16,434 nucleotides of DNA from Stramenopiles sp. TOSAG23-3. Its lineage: Eukaryota; Sar. Made by a program: the position numbers and the translations under genes. The stretch spans positions 1-16,434 of the forward strand of contig LT642487.1 of the NCBI GenBank assembly GCA_900128585.1, given 5' to 3'. This document shows, piece after piece, positions 5,594 through 13,622 of the stretch (positions are counted from its first letter, which is position 1; every line of letters starts with the position of its first letter). The notes under the pieces were generated by a model. The model made no database searches, had not been told where the DNA came from, and was given only the letters and a program-made list of their open reading frames with translations.

Positions 5594-6817
5594 CTAATCC
5601 ACAACAACAGTACATCCAATGGGGGCATGGTCGCTGTGATCGTATTTAGCCAAGATGTACGAATCGGTAACTTCTGGGCTTTCCCTTTTCCCATTCACTA
5701 AAGACGAGGAGCCAATAGCATAATCCAGTCGTAAGCCTCGATTGACAGGTCTATTTCCAGCGCGAACGGACCAGTACGAGAATTGGCCCAATGCGTTCGG
5801 GTTAAAATGCCTGAAGGTGTCGACAAAGTCATGCGTAGACAGCAGTTCTGTGAACGATGCTCGTTCTTCTGCTGTGCACCCTGCTTGCTTCTGCAATTGT
5901 TTGAGGCCTTGGTACTCGTTTTCCCCTTCTGGGAGGTCAGGAAACCATGGTCGGACGTAGTAGTTATGGGTGTCGATTATCTGGTGCGCTACATTCAAAT
6001 CCCCAACCAACAGCACAGGCTTTCCTTTCCCCTCCAGCGATTTCAAATAGTTGCCAAAACTTTTATCCCACGTATTCACACGGTAATCAAGCCGGTCCAA
6101 TTTTTGGCCACTGTTCGGCACATACGCGTTTACCACGTAAAGAGAAGGAAGTTCTACGGTGACCACCCGCCCTTCTTTTGTAGCGATGGCATCACTCTCA
6201 TACTTTTCCCCAAGCCCATACGTCACGTTCAAGACGGTGGCAGATTTTTTCGCAGAATCGGTCCCTTTCCCAGATTTTGACTTGCCCCCAAACATTGCCG
6301 TTAAAGACTGCTGCTTCTTCTTCTTCGTCTTTGTCCGAACAAACATTGCGACTCCTGCATAACCCTTTTTTTGTGGAGGTCCACTGCACGTCCAAAACTG
6401 CTCATACTCAGGCAGTAGCTTTTTCATCTCCTCTCCTATTGATTCTACGTGGATATCTTGTAACTTATGCTCCTGAAGCCCGAGCAGGTCTGGGGATTCT
6501 GTCTCTACCATATCAAGGAAAGTTTTCTTTCGCTTTTCATTGTTCAAGAGCCCTCTGAGGCCAGCAACATTTGTCGATATAATGACCAAATCCTTCTTTC
6601 CAACCTTTTCCCTCGGTATGTCCTCTTTATCAACGGTCTTGGATTTCGCGGTCTTTTTGCTCTTCTTGGCAGGACTTTTTTTGCTCGCCGAAGCTTCGGT
6701 GGACGCCTGTCGTTTCGGCATGATGTTTTGGACAGTTGATCTGAACAAACTATGGCACAAGTAGCTCTTGGTTTTAAATTGCGCAAGGTGTCGATACGAA
6801 AGCAAAATTCCACTCAT
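5594..6817 (-). CDS. APE1-type AP endonuclease (exonuclease III family) with N-terminal extension
   Basis: This encodes a 407-residue enzyme that cuts the DNA backbone 5' to abasic sites in base excision repair. The endonuclease/exonuclease/phosphatase domain spans about 76-407. All metal and catalytic residues are present: Asn83 (STNVAGLRG), Glu116 (LQEHKL), Tyr232 (NAYVPNSG), Asp273 and Asn275 (GDLNVAH), Asp365 (RLDYAIG), and Asp396-His397 (DHSDHAPIG). The N-terminus has two parts. Residues 1-32 carry Arg and Lys but no acidic residue, like a mitochondrial presequence. Residues 33-75 start with a second Met in good context and are Lys-rich, like a nuclear signal. A basic insertion at about 163-195, absent from animal APE1, contains QQSLTAMF (169-176), close to a PCNA-binding PIP box. 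A second insertion of about 30 residues follows the GDLN motif. The core reads as active, so the gene is intact. Confidence 0.93.
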   Translation of the reverse strand: MSGILLSYRHLAQFKTKSYLCHSLFRSTVQNIMPKRQASTEASASKKSPAKKSKKTAKSKTVDKEDIPREKVGKKDLVIISTNVAGLRGLLNNEKRKKTFLDMVETESPDLLGLQEHKLQDIHVESIGEEMKKLLPEYEQFWTCSGPPQKKGYAGVAMFVRTKTKKKKQQSLTAMFGGKSKSGKGTDSAKKSATVLNVTYGLGEKYESDAIATKEGRVVTVELPSLYVVNAYVPNSGQKLDRLDYRVNTWDKSFGNYLKSLEGKGKPVLLVGDLNVAHQIIDTHNYYVRPWFPDLPEGENEYQGLKQLQKQAGCTAEERASFTELLSTHDFVDTFRHFNPNALGQFSYWSVRAGNRPVNRGLRLDYAIGSSSLVNGKRESPEVTDSYILAKYDHSDHAPIGCTVVVD

Positions 6818-7157
6818 AACGTTATGGGCACGTCCAAATCATACTTAATTCGACGAAGCATTTAGTTCCTTGAAATATTCTATGAAGAAGGAGATATTGA
6901 TGTTCATCGAACCGAAAGAAAGCAAGAAGTCGGTCCAGTCGGTTGTTTGTTTGGTACTCTGGTGTGGGGCTGGTGAAGAATTGAGAAAAAAAATAAATTA
7001 TTTGCGAAAGGATATTCCGTAATTTGTTGATTTTTTGTTTTTGTATACTATACTAATATAATTACAAGTACAATTAATTCCTATCACACAATTTCAATTT
7101 TTTTATTTATGCGCACTGTACCGACACATAGGTCGGACGGTCGGAATTTCATTTTCT
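6818..7157. other. Spacer between AP endonuclease and Urb2-like genes
   Basis: A 340-bp AT-rich spacer lies between two minus-strand genes. It should hold the endonuclease promoter and the 3' end of the Urb2-like mRNA. A small hairpin, CCGAC at 7121-7125 with GTCGG at 7132-7136, lies about 20 bases past the Urb2-like stop. I see no gene or other strong signal. Confidence 0.55.
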
Positions 7158-10100
7158 TTAAAGGCCAGTAAATTTCGATCTCTTGTATTGGTCGTAAAAC
7201 GATTCAAAAAATGAACGCCCGACGGCATCGTGCGTTGCAAATATTTGACGGGTTTCGTGATCGGTGCAAATACTAAATATAAAAAAAATCCCCTCTTTGA
7301 TTTCTTGCTTGTTCCATATCCTCAAACCATACAGCTTCATTTGCCGGAGCACGTGTGCAACAATATAGGGCGCAAAATGCTTAAACACAGCGGCATGGTG
7401 GGATATCTCTTCGTACAATCGTCGCAAGCAGCGAACACAGGACAGAAAATCAGGGTGAATCCCGCCATCAGATGTGGAATTATTTTCAAAGAAATTAAAG
7501 ATAACGTCCGTCAAGTCGCCTAAAATGGTCACGAGTTGCCCACAGCAGGCGTACACTGCACGGCTTCTATATTGCAAGGTCGACATGATCAGCGAGTACA
7601 TGCTCTGTACGAACAATGTAAATTTTCCAGCAGTATTGGCATCCAAGCTGGCTTCGTTTAAAAAATGTTTCCACGAGTGTATTGACATGCCCAAGACTGA
7701 GAACATAGATGATACGTGGGACGTCGTAAGTGGCATGTGCTTGGTCCGATTAACAACGATTTTAAACACATTAAAAACAGTCTCAAAGTATTCAAAAAAT
7801 TGATTGTTGCGACCACAATAGGAAGCGAAATCTCCAAGCTCTCCGATTAAATCTACCAAATGGGTGGAAATGTACTGCCAGTGCCACTCTTCAGACAACG
7901 TTTCGAACAAGACCGCCATAGACTTTGCCGAAACAACTGCAGTAGATACCTTTTCCACATGACGGTTTTCTAGCAAAGTTTTCCTAAGCAATGCCATCAG
8001 TTGGTCAAATCGTTGCTCAGAGACTGCAGCTCTACCACAGTTTCGGACAGTATCATATAAAAATTGATCTTGGACATTCGCCGATTCTTTCAAACAGTGA
8101 TAAGCGCGAAAACATGCCAAGAGAATGGAGGAATACGTTTCGTTCGAGACGGTTCTGTATCGTGGCAAAGTCTTGGTTACCGACAACAAAAATGAGCACG
8201 TGGACTGTACTTTGAGGATTTGGGCACTGGAAACAACTACTTTCAGCAAGTTTGGCAAAAATGGCAGGCATTTCAGAGCTGGGCTTTCAGAGTCAACAAC
8301 GGTCGATGCTACGTTGTAAAATTTCAAAACGCAAGCCACGAGCCGAAAGGCATCGTTAAGATTATCGGCGTCCGACTTGGTATCGTTGCAAAATACATCG
8401 CTCAGCTGGTTAGCAAGAGCAGCGTCTAAACGCTCAATTGTTTTACCAATTTGATAACATTTAATCTTTAAACCTTCCTCCTTTTTCCCCCTTGCACTGG
8501 CACCGTCGCTGCTGCTGTCGTCCCGTTTTTCGCGGCTGACCTTACTCACCTCACCCAAAATGATCTCATTCGAGGTCCCCAAAATCAGAAGCAATGTTTC
8601 AACCGTAACACCATCGTTGGAAGTCATCATACTTTCGTAAGAAGAAACAAGGGGGGCAAACATCGTTGAAAAATACTCTTTGGCGAACTCCAACTCCTCA
8701 TCGTCTGTACTCATGCGCTTGAGTAGTTGCGAAAGAAATTTGGACGCAAAAAGCTTTGCAAGGAAGGTACCGTGTTGCAAGTCATTGGGATCGCAAGACT
8801 CAGGAAAACGATAGTGGGCCTGAAAGACTGTTATGAGCTTCACAGGAGACGTGCTCTGAAGAACAGTGCTCGGGCTTGCTTCTAGCAAGTTGAGAAGCAA
8901 GCGCAATGTTATTATCGTCAGACTTGCATCCTCGTGCAGCAGAGGATGGTTCAATATTTTAATGCTAGCCTTGCACATTTTCTGAATCGAGTCCACGGTC
9001 CAGTATTCCCACGGCATCGACGCAGCAAGCTTTAGTACTGCGATCTGTTGCTCCCTTTCAGCAACTGAACTTTTAGCAAAACGCTTGGCTTTGTTTTTTA
9101 CAAATTCGTTTACTCTGGTGCACAAAATCTTTAATGTAAACCCCCGAACTTGCTGGGACTCAAAGGCATCCGAGACAACTGTGCACGTCTGAGTCGAGGC
9201 CTTGTCGGCTTGGTTTACCAAGAACGAAATCCACCAATTTGCAAATTTTTCAATCGCCGCAGAAGAAGCGTAGCGAGATATAAGGAGGATGTTATCAAAG
9301 AGAATTTTGTAAGCCGTAGGCAGCGTGGTCGAACCGGTTGGAATTTTGCTACCACTGCAAAACTGTTTCACGATTCCCGTTGCAAGTTCATGAAGTTGGT
9401 CAACGCACTCTTCGTATTGTCGTCCATTTTTCATTGAAGCCGGTATCAGCATCGCCGCACGGTTCAGCCCCCCTATCGCCCTGACAGCGAACCGGCTACG
9501 CGCCTCAAGAGACGTAGACTCATCTAATTCACTAGAGCCATTCATTTTCCCTGCAATCGCAGCAAACAAATCAACCCACTTTTTGCCAGTGAACCTGTTT
9601 AGATCGTTTTCCCCCGTCAGAATAGTACTTTGAATTGGCAAATATCTTTGGCACCTGTCCGATAAGTACATAACCGAATCCAACATCGACAAGAGCATGT
9701 CGATCGGCAAATCATTCTTCGGGCTGTTTAATCGAGGCAAGAGAAGATCGTCACGGAAAGAGCACGCCAGTTCATTAAGCAGCACTGCATTATGGTCCGC
9801 AACGACCGCAAATGAGCACATTTCATGCATTATCACAGACACAAGTAATGTCACTGCACACTTCGTTTCCAAATCATCTTCTCCCTTAAGGTATTCGTTC
9901 TGACACAACTTCCACAGGGCGGGAATTTGTGCGGGAAGGCAGCTGGACATCACCTGCCCGAGGCTAAGGCGAAACTGCCCTTGAGTAAATAGAAACAAGG
10001 AGGAACTTTGCGCACTAGCTGAGCATTTGCGAGTTATGTCAAAAAAGAGATTAAATCCACAGCTTAAGTCTCGAAGTTTCCCATAAAGCTTTAACACAGA

Positions 10101-11597
10101 AACTAAAAAACCAAGACAGAAAGGTACTACTTTGGTTCCCATACGATCGCACCTAGTTTGTCCGCACACAAAAATTTCAACAAGGCTGTCTTCCACCAGC
10201 CCGTGGTTTATATTGAGAAATGTGGAGTACAAAAGGAATTCCATCTCGACGTTCTTCTCCGTCAATGTAAAACTATGTGGAGACGACATGCTTAGATACG
10301 ATTTGTGGTGCTGTGCAAAAAACCTCTTCAATATTTCAAACTGCGGTTTGGCAAAGTTTTGCTCACCGTACAGGTATGCTCCACTCTCACGCATTGCTTC
10401 CAAAAGTTCATTTTGGGACTCATGGGCACGATATTGCGCGGATAAGCGTTCCTCAGCGTTTGGTATGCATTCAAGGTATTGAAAATATGCTGCATTGTAC
10501 AGCTCTACAAAAAAGCGAAACTCAATGCTGATTTCAGCCGCCAGATTCCCGTTCCCAGGCCGCTTCAAGTTCGTCTGATTCTCTTTCGTTTCCTTTGTTC
10601 GCTTCCACTCTTGCAAGAAAAGTTTAAATAACGAGCTGTTTCTCCATGCAAACCCATCGCAATAAACTTTTTGCAATAGGCTTGAGACGTAGCTACTTGT
10701 GACTCTTTTTCTTTTTTTCGACGCTTTACCCTTCGTTTGGTCCGTACTATTTGGTTGCGCTACCAAAGCGTTCTCCTTTACAAAATGGTCAACTACATGG
10801 AAAGACGAAGGGTAGGACGACAAGTGCGATCGAGAAAATAGCGCATTGGTGATCACTTCGCCGAGAATCTTTTTCAATTTCTGTACTCCCTCAATGTTTG
10901 GAATCAAACTCATTATCGGGCCGAGCAAATGATCTACAAAAGTAGTGAAAGTCTTTTTCTTATTTGCTTGCTCGTATACAAGGTTATTCAAAATGGCAAA
11001 CATGGTGTGCAGCAAAGCTATGGAGGGCTCATCCTCCACCACGTTACTCCCTTTCTTTAGACTAGTGAATACCACATTGGCGACTTTCGCAAAAGCCAAA
11101 AAATTAGGGCGAAAGTTCACCTTTCGCTCCAAAAACATGCTTGTAAGAACATTCGATATCTCTGACTTCGTTCCTAACCCAGCGTCGCACGACAAAGTTA
11201 CCGCTTTCAAGACTGTCTCAGCTGCGGCTTTTGGTAAAGCTGAAACCACTTTCTTTTCGCCTCCCTCAGGTTCAGACCCAGTCAAAGCTCGGTTGATTAT
11301 ATTCCAAATAAGAGGCTCACTTGCATATGTTTCAAGATTATGACACGACCACTTCAATATTTCGTCATTCAACAAAGATATTGCAACGTATTCGACGCAT
11401 TCCGCACGCCCTTGAACGTCGCACAATATTTTTTCGATGGACCCTAAAGGAACAGGATGTGTCGCTATCGCGGTTGTCCACTCGGCCCCCAAAGCCGCGG
11501 CAGTCAACGTAGTTTGATCCATTCGCAAAAACAGGTAAAACTTTCGCAGCCCAACTATTCTTTCCTTTTCCACCACGGTATCAATATAATGATTCAT
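7158..11597 (-). CDS. Urb2/Npa2-like nucleolar pre-ribosome biogenesis protein
   Basis: This is a 1479-residue, mostly alpha-helical protein without membrane segments. Its last 200 residues resemble the C-terminal domain of Urb2/Npa2, the nucleolar factor needed for early 60S subunit assembly and 27S pre-rRNA processing. The visible match is the ending pattern of about 103 residues: CLRRLYEEIS, then H...FKHFAPYIV, then KQEIKEGIFFIFSICTD, and a final FYDQYKRSKFTG at the very C-terminus, where the yeast and human proteins end in a similar YK..KY.G. A nuclear localisation-like cluster KASKKRKR is at 291-298, and a charged, Ser-rich disordered loop is at about 1015-1040. The rest is divergent helical repeat, as usual in this family. 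The start is uncertain: the first Met is in a poor context, and Met26 (at 11520-11522, followed by Asp) may be the true start. The family call rests on the C-terminus and the overall size. Confidence 0.7.
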   Translation of the reverse strand: MNHYIDTVVEKERIVGLRKFYLFLRMDQTTLTAAALGAEWTTAIATHPVPLGSIEKILCDVQGRAECVEYVAISLLNDEILKWSCHNLETYASEPLIWNIINRALTGSEPEGGEKKVVSALPKAAAETVLKAVTLSCDAGLGTKSEISNVLTSMFLERKVNFRPNFLAFAKVANVVFTSLKKGSNVVEDEPSIALLHTMFAILNNLVYEQANKKKTFTTFVDHLLGPIMSLIPNIEGVQKLKKILGEVITNALFSRSHLSSYPSSFHVVDHFVKENALVAQPNSTDQTKGKASKKRKRVTSSYVSSLLQKVYCDGFAWRNSSLFKLFLQEWKRTKETKENQTNLKRPGNGNLAAEISIEFRFFVELYNAAYFQYLECIPNAEERLSAQYRAHESQNELLEAMRESGAYLYGEQNFAKPQFEILKRFFAQHHKSYLSMSSPHSFTLTEKNVEMEFLLYSTFLNINHGLVEDSLVEIFVCGQTRCDRMGTKVVPFCLGFLVSVLKLYGKLRDLSCGFNLFFDITRKCSASAQSSSLFLFTQGQFRLSLGQVMSSCLPAQIPALWKLCQNEYLKGEDDLETKCAVTLLVSVIMHEMCSFAVVADHNAVLLNELACSFRDDLLLPRLNSPKNDLPIDMLLSMLDSVMYLSDRCQRYLPIQSTILTGENDLNRFTGKKWVDLFAAIAGKMNGSSELDESTSLEARSRFAVRAIGGLNRAAMLIPASMKNGRQYEECVDQLHELATGIVKQFCSGSKIPTGSTTLPTAYKILFDNILLISRYASSAAIEKFANWWISFLVNQADKASTQTCTVVSDAFESQQVRGFTLKILCTRVNEFVKNKAKRFAKSSVAEREQQIAVLKLAASMPWEYWTVDSIQKMCKASIKILNHPLLHEDASLTIITLRLLLNLLEASPSTVLQSTSPVKLITVFQAHYRFPESCDPNDLQHGTFLAKLFASKFLSQLLKRMSTDDEELEFAKEYFSTMFAPLVSSYESMMTSNDGVTVETLLLILGTSNEIILGEVSKVSREKRDDSSSDGASARGKKEEGLKIKCYQIGKTIERLDAALANQLSDVFCNDTKSDADNLNDAFRLVACVLKFYNVASTVVDSESPALKCLPFLPNLLKVVVSSAQILKVQSTCSFLLSVTKTLPRYRTVSNETYSSILLACFRAYHCLKESANVQDQFLYDTVRNCGRAAVSEQRFDQLMALLRKTLLENRHVEKVSTAVVSAKSMAVLFETLSEEWHWQYISTHLVDLIGELGDFASYCGRNNQFFEYFETVFNVFKIVVNRTKHMPLTTSHVSSMFSVLGMSIHSWKHFLNEASLDANTAGKFTLFVQSMYSLIMSTLQYRSRAVYACCGQLVTILGDLTDVIFNFFENNSTSDGGIHPDFLSCVRCLRRLYEEISHHAAVFKHFAPYIVAHVLRQMKLYGLRIWNKQEIKEGIFFIFSICTDHETRQIFATHDAVGRSFFESFYDQYKRSKFTGL

Positions 11598-11766
11598 AAA
11601 TTTCTAGTACTTTCTTCTCATCAGATATATGCTATCAGATGACATTATCCACTCTATCATACGAGACAAACACTTATTATAATAATGGTGACGGTTTTGT
11701 TGACGGTGATATTTATTTTACTACCACTAAGCTATCTCTCCCCATCCTCCTGCTTTTCTTTTATCA

Positions 11767-11788
11767 TCATCTTCTTCTTCTTCTTCTC
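11767..11788. repeat. CTT microsatellite in a polypyrimidine tract
   Basis: An ATC/CTT trinucleotide run sits inside a pyrimidine-rich strand spanning roughly 11733-11802, about 170-190 bases upstream of the Urb2-like start. Such tracts can exclude nucleosomes in promoters, but here this is only a possibility. Confidence 0.7.
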
Positions 11789-11910
11789 TCTCGCGCTATT
11801 ATTTTTTTTTGTGGTGGGGCGACGAGGAAATAGACACAACAGAGAAACAGAAGAATTGAACACAAAACCACATCAGAAAAACTTCTTCTCCAAAAATCTA
11901 AATTATAATA

Positions 11911-11968
11911 ATAGGATTGACAACTAAATAATAATACAATATTTGTACTTATTAATTGTCAGTCCTAT
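11911..11968. other. Stem-loop with 17-base arms
   Basis: ATAGGATTGACAACTAA (11911-11927) and the reverse complement of 11952-11968 (ATAGGACTGACAATTAA) match at 15 of 17 positions, with a 24-base AT-rich loop. It sits in the middle of the divergent promoter region. It could be a cruciform, a leader hairpin, or the remains of a small inverted-repeat element. It is unlike the ends of the element at 3429-3880. Confidence 0.55.
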
Positions 11969-11990
11969 CAAACACTCCCTTGCTAGAACG

Positions 11991-12009
11991 ATACCGGTAC
12001 CGTACCGTT
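11991..12009. repeat. ACCGGTACCGTACCG palindrome cluster
   Basis: Overlapping palindromes ACCGGT, GGTACC and GTAC lie within 17 bases, and the cluster resembles the one at 5453-5472 and its relatives. It is followed within 15 bases by the TCCTCGTA motif at 12020-12027. Confidence 0.6.
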
Positions 12010-12330
12010 ATTTAATATATCCTCGTAAAGCTAGACACTATAGGTAGGAATAAAGTATAATTTATTCAGCAGCGCAGCAGCATGCATGCAGTCCTTTTTT
12101 ATTACATTACATCATTCATCATCATCATTTTTTAAATTCAACGACAAAAGCCGTTTCCCTTTCGGGCGTTGTTAGATATAGAATTACAAATGCAAATGAA
12201 GGGCAACAACCAGAAGTGTGCAGAAAAGTTGAACTATTCTGGGCACGTCTTAGAACTTGGGCAAAAATAGAAATCCCAGTCGCCTCGGAAGTGGTTCCTT
12301 AAGGACAACGGTATCTCTTCAGGTCAACAG

Positions 12331-13560
12331 ATGGACTTGGAAGAACGCGATGGCAACCCTGTTAATAGAAAGGAGAAGCCGGGCTGCTTAACATATTTTT
12401 TTGCTTTGCTTTATTTGTCAGTATTTTCAGCATCATTATTCGTTATTTTCGAAGTCTACGCACAGCATGGATTGTATAGCAAAAGACATCCCCTTAGGGG
12501 ATCGAACTATAATTTTTCTACTTTCAAGAAAGGTAGGACACTGGGTACTGCTCACAACAACATGATTTGGGGCAACATTCGTTCAGTACAATACTGGGAA
12601 GACACAATGGACATTGCCGGTGAAGACGACACAGGTTTACCTGGATCAAAGTCGTTTGAGCAGTATGCACAACAGGCTGCACAGGAGGAATGCTACAGTG
12701 GATTTCGTTTGGAAATGCAGCCTGGTTCTTTTAAAGGTCTTTGCTACCATAGGCCAAATCCAGAGGGGAGTCCAGTCGACAGATATACTATTGCTGACGG
12801 GGTAAACCTCCTGAACCCTGCGCAGTACGGGGATTACAAAACACCCACCGAAGAAAGGGCTGCCCTAGAAGCATCTGGCAAAGAATCGGCGCTGAACAGA
12901 CTCGCGTATTATGATTTTGCGGGGGCAGAGCAATACTGCATAAAGTGTTGTGATGAGTCAACTATGGAAATGGATCCTGAAGTGGGACTGCTGGCAACCA
13001 CCTGGGATCTTTTGTGCGAAGATAAAGAAGGCGGGCAAATTCAAATCGCCAAAGACTTGCATGCTTACGAAAAGGGATATGAGTTTCTTTTCTTCGATTT
13101 TAAGAACACCGGGATGTTTAATAATCCTCTGGATGTTACACACGAGGCAGGGAATGTTCATTTTATTAAATGCAGTCCTGACTTGTTGGGCTTGCCGGAA
13201 AGTGACAAGCTTCGTTCCATGCAGGGGTACCACTTAAAACTATGGGTAGAGTACGACAACCACTTCCTGCAACAGCTAAAAAGCGTCGTCAAGTGTGAAG
13301 TTTATCCTATATGGGAAGTTCAATTGCCTGGGAACCCTTGTCGACAAAACGATCAGACGGGTTGCCTCTACAACGAAAAAATCACAATGTATAGGGTAAA
13401 GAAGATGACTTGGGCGACGTGGTTGATATGGCTTCCAGTCTCACTTATGGTCTGCGGGTACTGCATGTCTTGTATAGTAGGATATGCAGGTGGGTGGTGT
13501 TTTCATTGGTGTGACCGTTCTTCCGGAGTTAGTTGGTGCCCAAAAAACATGCCCAGATAA
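12331..13560 (+). CDS. Unrecognised two-TM membrane protein with cysteine-rich ectodomain
   Basis: This 409-residue protein belongs to no family I recognise. It has a short charged N-terminus (1-17), TM1 at about 18-43, a large loop at about 46-358, TM2 at about 359-386, and a short C-terminal tail. The N-terminus carries both acidic and basic residues and there is no cleavable signal, so TM1 is likely a signal anchor and the loop luminal or extracellular. The loop has ten cysteines (121, 138, 203, 206, 207, 229, 281, 322, 337, 345), enough for five disulfides, including a CxxCC cluster in EQYCIKCCDES, and one glycosylation sequon at Asn61. TM2 and the tail add Cys375, 378, 381, 390, 394 and 403, some of which could be palmitoylated or bind metal. 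This two-TM, big-ectodomain plan is shared by P2X and ENaC/ASIC channels, but I see none of their sequence motifs. The ATG is preceded by CAACAG and followed by G. It is divergent from the Urb2-like gene and convergent with the next gene. Confidence 0.85.
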   Translation: MDLEERDGNPVNRKEKPGCLTYFFALLYLSVFSASLFVIFEVYAQHGLYSKRHPLRGSNYNFSTFKKGRTLGTAHNNMIWGNIRSVQYWEDTMDIAGEDDTGLPGSKSFEQYAQQAAQEECYSGFRLEMQPGSFKGLCYHRPNPEGSPVDRYTIADGVNLLNPAQYGDYKTPTEERAALEASGKESALNRLAYYDFAGAEQYCIKCCDESTMEMDPEVGLLATTWDLLCEDKEGGQIQIAKDLHAYEKGYEFLFFDFKNTGMFNNPLDVTHEAGNVHFIKCSPDLLGLPESDKLRSMQGYHLKLWVEYDNHFLQQLKSVVKCEVYPIWEVQLPGNPCRQNDQTGCLYNEKITMYRVKKMTWATWLIWLPVSLMVCGYCMSCIVGYAGGWCFHWCDRSSGVSWCPKNMPR

Positions 13561-13622
13561 AACAAGAGTTTACATACGATACTTTGTGATTATAAAAGAG
13601 ATAAATTTTTACTTTTTATTTT
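13561..13622. terminator. Shared 62-bp convergent 3' region
   Basis: The two flanking genes end toward each other with only 62 bases between their stop codons. The spacer is AT-rich with T runs on one strand and ATTATAAAAGAG on the other. Both poly(A) signals must lie here or inside the neighbouring coding region, so the 3' UTRs probably overlap. No canonical AATAAA is present in the gap. Confidence 0.4.

Larger units (their letters stand above)
11598..12330. other. Divergent intergenic region (Urb2-like / two-TM gene)
   Basis: The 733-bp spacer lies between two genes transcribed away from each other, so it holds both promoters. It contains a polypyrimidine and CTT microsatellite tract at about 11733-11802, a 17-bp-arm stem-loop at 11911-11968, the ACCGGTACCGTACCG palindrome cluster at 11993-12007, a TCCTCGTA motif at 12020-12027, a CAG-rich and ATGCATGCA patch at 12067-12091, and an ATC repeat at about 12109-12128. 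Open frames here are low-complexity and not called. Confidence 0.6.
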
